Shown here piece after piece: positions 57,088 to 64,000 of a stretch of 64,000 nucleotides of DNA (position 1 is its first letter; each line of letters opens with the position of its first letter). Origin of the DNA: Aphis gossypii (Eukaryota; Arthropoda; Insecta; Hemiptera; Aphididae); the NCBI RefSeq assembly GCF_020184175.1, contig NW_026083065.1:62001-126000 (forward strand), read 5' to 3'. The position numbers and the translations under genes were made by a program. Below the pieces are notes generated by a model. It ran no database searches and was not told the DNA's origin. It saw only the letters and a list, made by a program, of their open reading frames with translations.

Positions 57088-60000
57088 ATGGTAAGTTAAG
57101 CATTTTTTTGAACTATTATAAATTTATAATTATATCATTAAAATTAATTTATTATAAGATTCAAATGATCTCTTCAAATCAATTTTATATTATTATTAGT
57201 TGAGTTATATTTATTGGAATGCCAAATTCACCAAAGTCTATTAATGGTCCTCATTTTTCAACACAATTATTAATAGTTTTAAAAGGATTAATGAATGTAT
57301 TGTCGTATTGATTCTATAATAATGTGTTTTTTTTTTGTGTCAATGTACACCAAAACTCAGTGTCGGTCTGACTTATAAATGGGCCCCCGGCATAGTAATT
57401 TACAATTAACAATTTTAGAAAAAACAAATAAAGGTTTTTACAATTATAATATTTATACACATATAACACAAAGGTAATTATCACAAATTAAATTTTCCGT
57501 GTACATTTGATACAAAACTAAAATTTTCTATTTTTCTGTTATTTTTTTTTTTTTTTTTGAAATATCGATAAAAAAAAATTGTATGCTAAAAAAACCTGAA
57601 AATTTACTATTAAGTTTCTTATAAGTTGTTCTCATTACAGTTTAAAAAATCAAAAAATATTTCTCACAATATTTTTTAAATTCAAATTTTTAATATGTCA
57701 TAATTGAAAATAGTGAAGATTTGCAAGTAATTTTGTAGGTATAATTCATACAAATTTTTGTATAAGTGGTTTAAAATTGAAAATTTTATACAAGGTTTTT
57801 CATAACTTTAGCTTACAATAATTATAAAAGAACTTAAATTTTGTTGTATTCAGGCCATTAAAACATAAATCACCTTAGTTAGTCTAGACTAGTTAGTATA
57901 GATTTAGTTAGTCTCATAGTGATTTAAAAATGATAAGAATACACAAGTAAAATTTTTCTTATTAGCGTTTGAAATTGAAATAACATTTACAAAATTATAA
58001 ATATTTGCAAATAATTTTGTAGTTAAAAATGTATTAAAATTGTGGATGAGTATCAAAGAATTTAAAATTTAATATAAGATTTTTCATAAGTTTGGCTTAC
58101 AATAGATAATTATAAAAGATTTTGAGCGTTGGCCAATTAAAATAATGTTATCTGAAGTTACGAAATCCAAAGTTCACGTGTAAAATAATGATTTTCTATC
58201 AAATACTTTTAGATTTTTATTTAAGTTAAAAATTACTGGTCGTTGAAGCTTGTAACATACACCAATTGTTTTAAATGCCATTTTCTGTGCATGATTTAAT
58301 TTTTGTGTATTCGAGCCATTAAAATTTATACCAATTTTTCACCACCCATTGGAAAATTATCCTAGACTGACAAATCATCTCCACTCAATACCTAGTACAA
58401 CATAGTGTTACTTGACCACCATTTTATTCTTATTATTTTATATTAGTAACATTATGATAAATTAAGCTTTTTTTCAACATTTATCAACAACATTTAAATA
58501 AAATGACAAATTAATGTCATTAATAAAAATACTAAAATAGTTAATAATAAAAAAAAAATGGTCAAGTGAGTAATGCTCTACTGTATAGTAGATCACTATA
58601 ATTGATGTATTAAATATGAATCCAATGATAGGTATCATTGTATATTTATATACGAAAAACGATTCTGAACGGAGAAGATTAGTCAGCCTAGGATATTATA
58701 ATTTCCAATGGTTGGTGTAAAAGGTGGTTTATGTTTTAATGGCCTGAATACACCAAAATGTAAATTCCTTTATAATTATTTTAAGCCAAACGTATGGAAA
58801 ATATTATATTAAATTTTCAACTCCTAGCTATTTATTTAAATTTTTTTATGAATTATACATACAAAATAATATTTCAAGTATTCATGATTTAGACAATTTT
58901 TTATCAGTATTTGAACTTCAAATGCTATTAAAAAAAAAAATGAGTCTATGTATTCTTATAATTTTTGAATCACTATCAGAATAACTTATAAGGAACCTTG
59001 TATTAAATGTTCAAATATTTTAGCCAAAATTTTTTTATCGATATTTATAAAAAACGACGAATATTTTAAATGTCTATAAAAAGAATTTAAAAAACGGAAA
59101 TATTTTGAAAATTAAATCATGTACCTAAAGGAAATGCCAATCTAAATAACTGATGAAATTTGCAAGTATCTACAACTTATACTTTTTGAATTATAAAAAA
59201 TATTTAATTTCTTTTGAAGACAAATTCTTATCATTACGCGCTTTTGTAAACATTTAAAATTCAAATGCACATACAATTTTTTCTATTACCTATGATATTT
59301 CGAGTTTTCTCTATAGCTATTTGAAGTAAAATTCTTAGCGTTGAATTTTTCAGCCTTAGATTTAAACACAAACAATTTTACGATTTTTCAACTACCAATA
59401 AAAATGGTACAAAATTACATGCTAATTTTCGTGATTTTGGCATATTTCGTTAAAAATTGAACTATAAACGCTTATAAAATTTAACTATTACAAGAAAAAC
59501 TCATAAAGAACCATGTATAAATTTTCAAGTTTTTTTGGACATCCAAAATTTTTTTATCGAAACTTCAAATAAATTCAGCTAGAAAAAATTCAAAATTTTT
59601 TTTAAATTTAACTGTTTACAGATAACACTAATATAAACATTTGGTGAAAATTTCAAATATTTATAGTGATTAGTTTTTGAGTTACAACCATATAAAAAAA
59701 ATTGATTTGGTCGAAAACTGCTTTTGTGTAAAAATTTCCGTTTTCCGTTACTTTTTTTTATTTTTCTTGATTTTTTTGAAAACTGATTGAAAATATTTAC
59801 TTTTGACCTGTATAATGCACCAAGGATATTCACTTTGGCATCGGAAACCAATCCTGAAGTTTGAAATTGAAGCATTATTTCGACATGTTATGCTGTACAC
59901 AGACACAAAAAAAAAAAAAACAACAACACATCATTGTAAAATTAATACATTCATCACTTCGTTCACAATCTAAAATTGATTTTAAAATATAATTATAATC

Positions 60001-63000
60001 TAATTTATATTAGTGTGTACTCAATAACATGTGCATGAAAATTATTCGTTGGATAATTTGTATATATAGGTAAAGAATAGAGGAAGAAAACCGTGTATAG
60101 ATGCAGAATTATTGTTTAACCTTCTAGTTGAAAGAAAAAATGAAGTATTTGAAAGTGAAAAATTGGTTTCTGTATCTAATCCTTTGTGGTCTGATTTAGC
60201 TAAGAAACTCAACTATAAAATTAATCCAAATAGCATATATTTAATGCTATACAATAATAGGCACAGTTGGCAAACTAAATTGAAAGATATTGTTGGTATT
60301 AAACAGTGTTCTGAAGAATACGATGGTAAGTTAAACGAAAATGATTATTCATCGTCTTCGTCCACCTCTTCATTTTCATTCCCAAAGTCTGAACGAGAAC
60401 TTTTTGAATTTGATCTCTCTTACGACGCTTATAGAAGCATTTTACCAACAGTTGTTGATTATAAACGAAAAAGTAGTTCAAGGCAGTATAATATACTTAA
60501 ACCTAATGCTTGGATTGATGTTTTCAATGATACATTTATAACAAAGTTTAAATTACCATGTAATTTTATATATAAGCGTGCAAAGGTTTGTATTAACCCA
60601 AGTCAATGTGAAAAATATATTAGATTCGAAGGCAAATGTAAAGAAGAGAGTTGCAATGCTCTATTAACTGGTTGGTGCAAAGATAAGCCAAATGAGGGCG
60701 AACCATTAAGAATATCGATTCTGACAAAAAATACAATAGGACAAGAAAATAAACATACCGGGAAAAGGCCATTAAAAGGAGAAAAGCGTAAGGCTATTGG
60801 TATCGAGCTTTCGAAGGATCTGGCATGCAATTGGAGACGAAAACATGTAGAAAATTTAGAATTTGGACGACTCTCCCCGCCAAACTTATACCGTAATGAA
60901 GTACTACGTAAGACCAAACAAGAACACCGTGATCGAGAATTAGGAATTACCAAGAAAAATGCTATTGAGTCCCTAGTCGAGTTCAAGCATAATTCTTCAT
61001 ACTCAGGCTCAATTCATACGATTGGTATGGATCCATTTGTAGTTCATTACTGGAGTGGTCACCAAATTACAATCTATAAAGATGTAAGTAAACAATACTG
61101 CAAATTATCCATTGATGCAACAGGCGGTCTCGTTAAAAAAATAAAACGTACATCATTAAATTTGACTTCGGCTTATATATTTTTATATGAAGTTGTTGTG
61201 TCTACCAATTTTGGTCATATATCAGTGACAAATATGCTTTCTGAAAGACAGGACACTTTAACAATTTTAAATTGGCTTGCCCAATGGAAAAATTGTATAG
61301 TTTACGGTCCAAATGAAATAGTATGTGACTATTCAATGGCACTTCTTGGAGCATTGACTAGAGCATTTTGTGATGGGTGGAGTCTTCGAAAATACACAAA
61401 TAAATGTTTTCTCTTATTAAATGATAAAACAAGAGAAGTTCCAAAATGTTACATCCGATTAGATGTGGCACATATGATCAAAATTTTCTGTCGATTTAAA
61501 TGTTTGCTAATAAAAAAAGATAAAAGTCTGAAGGAATTCTATGTTCGAGGAATGCGTCTTCTGTTGACATCAGATACATTGACTCAATTTGAAGAAATAC
61601 TCCAAGATTTGTTTAATGTTATGATGTGCGAAACTGATGGATGGATAGACGATAACAATACATTAAAGACCCCTTCAGAAATAAGTAAAGATAAACTATT
61701 AGTGCTCATGAGGGCTCAAAAAAGGGACTGTGTTACTACTGATGAAGATACTATGAAGTGTATTAATAATTCATTTAATGATAACGCTGATGAAGTGTTT
61801 GAAACGAAAGACGATGATGATATTTATACCTCACCAAATTCAAGTATTGGACCAATAGATGCGTTTTTAAATAATATTAAAGAAAAAAAGTCAACACAAT
61901 TCTTCTATTATAGGTAAGGCATACCTATATTAATATAAATATAAGTTTAATATAGTATTATAAGTTTTAAATAGTTTCTATTAAAAGGTTTTAATGTTAA
62001 TAAACAACAATATTTTGTTAAAAGAATATTGCATTTATATAAAATTATCTTTAGTATTTTACTTAATTTTCTTACAGGTAATCGAAAGTCGGCTTATTAT
62101 ATACCAGATCTAATAGATGATGTTTTCCGCGTTTGTAAAGATTTTCCGTTATGGACCAGTGTGATGCAATCAATTTTCAAATCACCTTCCAAAATTGCCT
62201 CTTCAGCAGTCGTCGAATGTAGTTTTAATGAATTAAAAAACCAAATTTTACGATTCGATATAAAACCCATGGCAGTAGATAAGTTTGTAATTAGTCATCT
62301 TAAAAACATTGAAAGTAATGCTAAACTATTTCATAGCGCTCAACAAAGAAATATTTCTTCACAACAATACGTCAAAAATTCCCATGACGTCGATAAATCT
62401 AAATTAAGTGATCGATCAGATTATAGTTCATCCGACACTGACGATTTATTAAAAAGTAATGATGAATCTGAAGAAAATGTTGAAACCGACAATTCTTTCA
62501 ATAATTACGAGAACTGGAAAGGTAAAGGAAATGATGATCTGATAATTCCACATAAAAATAAAAAACCTAGATTAACAAAATACATGGATCCAGTTCCTGA
62601 AATAGATCGAATTTTGTTAAACCGTAAAACGCGGTCTTCCAAGAATAACTTATTAAAAAATGGCAACATTCAAACACCACTTACTATTTCCAAAAAACGT
62701 TTTCTGCTTCAAAATACATGTCCATTTGATTCGATAACTGTGTTAATTGCAATCGCATACAATGAGAACGAAAAGTATAAGAATTACTTGAACAATAGTA
62801 CCAATGATTTATTGAAGTTCTGTAAAAAACTTGCTACGGAACCTGTTTCAAGGAATACTTATATAAGCCGTTTATCACTTCTTCGTAAGATTTTTCAAGA
62901 AGATACTGGAATAACAGATATTTCACTGATTGATGCTAGATGCAATGTTAACTTTATTGCCACTAGCTTTTTGAAAGAATCGCCATCAGCTGAAGAACAT

Positions 63001-63520
63001 CGCCAATGCACAAATAAAAAATGTACAAATTCAAAAAATATATCTAGCCCAACAATAATATTACATACGAAACAACATGACTTAACACTTTTAGAGGATA
63101 GTTTAAAGTTGTATGTTGTTGGAAAATCAACAAATTGCATGGACACGAAGTGTAAGGGCATATTAGAAGTATCCAGAACACTACAAGACCATATATTCAT
63201 AGAAACAGACGTATTTACCGAAACAAAAAACTATATTCTGACGGATATTCCATTACACCTCAATATAAATAATGAAAGGTATGAAATAAATTACTAACTA
63301 TATCATTCAAAAAATTTAAATATTTAATCTAATTTTGGATATTTCTATCTGTTTTAGTTTCTTATTAAGTGGAGCAATAGGCTATGCATACGATCATTAC
63401 GTCACATATGTGCTACGTTTAAATGGATGGGAAGTTCATAATGATATGGAGAAAAGAATTAAGAGAGTTCCCGAAACGACTAAAATCAAGCCACATTTAG
63501 TTTTGTACACAAAGCAGTAA
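57088..63520 (+). CDS. NOF/MULE-like transposase with C-terminal USP-like protease domain, about 1077 aa
   Basis: The ATG at 57088-57090 is followed at once by GTAAGT. After a 2979-bp intron exon 2 (60070-61913) starts GTAAAGAATAGAGGAAGA, in frame with the rest. Exon 3 is best taken as 62055-63278, because the acceptor at 62077 would give an immediate stop. Exon 4 is 63358-63520. The N-terminus is an AT-hook-like KNRGRK. The transposase core shows CKLSIDATGGLV, TNMLSERQDTLTILNWLAQW, EIVCDYSMALLGAL and RLDVAHMIKIFCRF. The C-terminal part has a Cys box (LQNTCPFDSITVLIA), two Cys pairs and a His box (DHYVTYVLRLNGWEVHNDM), the signature of ubiquitin-specific proteases. No other lesion is seen. 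Confidence 0.75.
57290..58388. mobile_element. GATTCTGAACGAAG-family element, diverged copy 3
   Basis: In the intron of the Foldback-like transposase gene. Left part GTATTGATTCTATAATAATG then a T run and GTGTCAATGTACACC; right part CTGACAAATCATCTCCACTC. Both ends are worn relative to 35838-37247. Confidence 0.55.
58617..59968. mobile_element. GATTCTGAACGAAG-family element, copy 4
   Basis: Starts GAATCCAATGATAGGTATCA and GATTCTGAACGGAGAAG, ends at the complement of GATTGTGAACGAAGTGATGA. In the same intron as copy 3, and inverted relative to 35838-37247. Confidence 0.7.
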
Positions 63521-64000
63521 TAATATATCAATATGTTTTATTTTTAATTCACATTTTATAGAATCTGTTTTCAATTTTCTTTAATTATTTTATATTGTAT
63601 TTAATGAGTATTACGTAAGTATTATTTAGGAAGTAAGACTTAAAAAGTATTTTTTTAATTTTTTATTTTCATTCATATTAAACAGTATCTTTTCAGATAT
63701 TAAGCTATGTATTTATTTATTTTATCTAAAAAAGGTTCTTACGGCGAAATTGGTAAAGTAAAATAAACTAATGAAGATAATTAGTAAATAGAATTTATAG
63801 TAGTTGATGTTTCATTATATAAATAATAATAAAAAAATACTTAATAAAAATATCTAATAAATTATAAAAGCAATCAAAAAAAAATAATAAAAATGACTAA
63901 AAAAAAATGATTAATTCTGTTTGGGAGGAGGGGGGTGTGCGATATATTTTTTAAATGTGCCATACGGACCATATTAAGATGGGTGAGAGGGTTAACTTCA
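63480..64000 (+). repeat. Right long terminal inverted repeat, continuing past the window
   Basis: Inverted match to 56138-56659. Begins inside exon 4 of the transposase gene, 41 bases before the end of the stop codon, and reaches the last base of the window. Confidence 0.9.

Larger units (their letters stand above)
55710..64000 (+). mobile_element. Foldback-like transposon with long inverted ends, right side cut by window
   Basis: Inverted repeats of over 520 bp (56138-56659 and 63480-64000) enclose a spliced NOF/MULE-like transposase gene. Tandem repeats lie outside the left arm; the matching right-hand tandem array would lie past 64000. Organisation fits the FB-NOF type. Left outer limit is uncertain (55563-55710). 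Confidence 0.75.

Noticed and set aside
1..64000. tRNA, rRNA, riboswitch or bacterial promoter features
   Set aside because: No cloverleaf, rRNA segment, Shine-Dalgarno or operon pattern was found by eye. A tRNAscan-SE or Infernal run would be needed to exclude small RNAs firmly.

Overview
The window looks like insect nuclear DNA, most likely from an aphid or a close hemipteran relative. It is strongly AT-rich, genes carry canonical GT-AG introns, and I see no bacterial operons, ribosome binding sites or CRISPR arrays. I infer 'aphid' from the combination of DUF4806 genes, expanded hAT, P, Harbinger and Foldback elements, and densovirus-derived sequence. No single-copy host gene is certain. 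Almost everything recognisable is a mobile element, an endogenous viral sequence or a remnant.

Layout. 1-3.8 kb: a Ty3/gypsy element with gag and pol but no integrase. 3.9-8.5 kb: a P-like transposon on the minus strand with CATGAT... ends. Its 12-exon THAP transposase is open except for one TGA. 8.5-13.5 kb: a PIF/Harbinger element with an intact two-exon transposase and, on the opposite strand, its MADF-BESS partner, broken by a frameshift. 13.8-14.4 kb: a hAT MITE. 14.8-19.3 kb: a TNP2-like transposase followed by a DUF4806 gene; the missing end of such a gene appears at 29.4-29.7 kb. 20.5-22.3 kb: an isolated, intact envelope/F-like gene on the minus strand. 23.6-28.2 kb: an 11-exon gene joining a Mutator-like transposase to a YqaJ nuclease, with three lesions.

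30.5-45.2 kb: a second gypsy-type element, minus strand, with gag, a canonical A AAA AAC frameshift site, a TARG1-like macro domain, an OTU-like protease, CxxC motifs, aspartic protease, RNase H and integrase. The RT has been deleted. A complete 4.06-kb hAT transposon with an intact 840-aa transposase and perfect 8-bp target duplications sits in its gag, and a 1.4-kb MITE interrupts the OTU domain. 45.9-51.6 kb: relics of gag, hAT and a LINE, plus another non-autonomous hAT.

53.0-55.6 kb: a small spliced proline-rich gene converges on two inverted, apparently identical 947-bp copies of a densovirus capsid gene separated by a GC-rich hairpin. 55.7-64 kb: a Foldback-like element with tandem repeats, terminal inverted repeats longer than 520 bp, and a gene of about 1077 aa that joins a NOF/MULE-like transposase to a USP-like cysteine protease domain.

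How the parts relate. The window is a nested landing zone: hAT inside gypsy gag, MITEs inside introns and inside the OTU domain, and probably a DUF4806 gene split by about 10 kb. Several elements carry accessory enzymes besides their transposase or polymerase (macro, OTU, YqaJ, USP, MADF-BESS). Several otherwise good genes are broken only by one-base changes in A runs, so assembly error must be separated from real decay.
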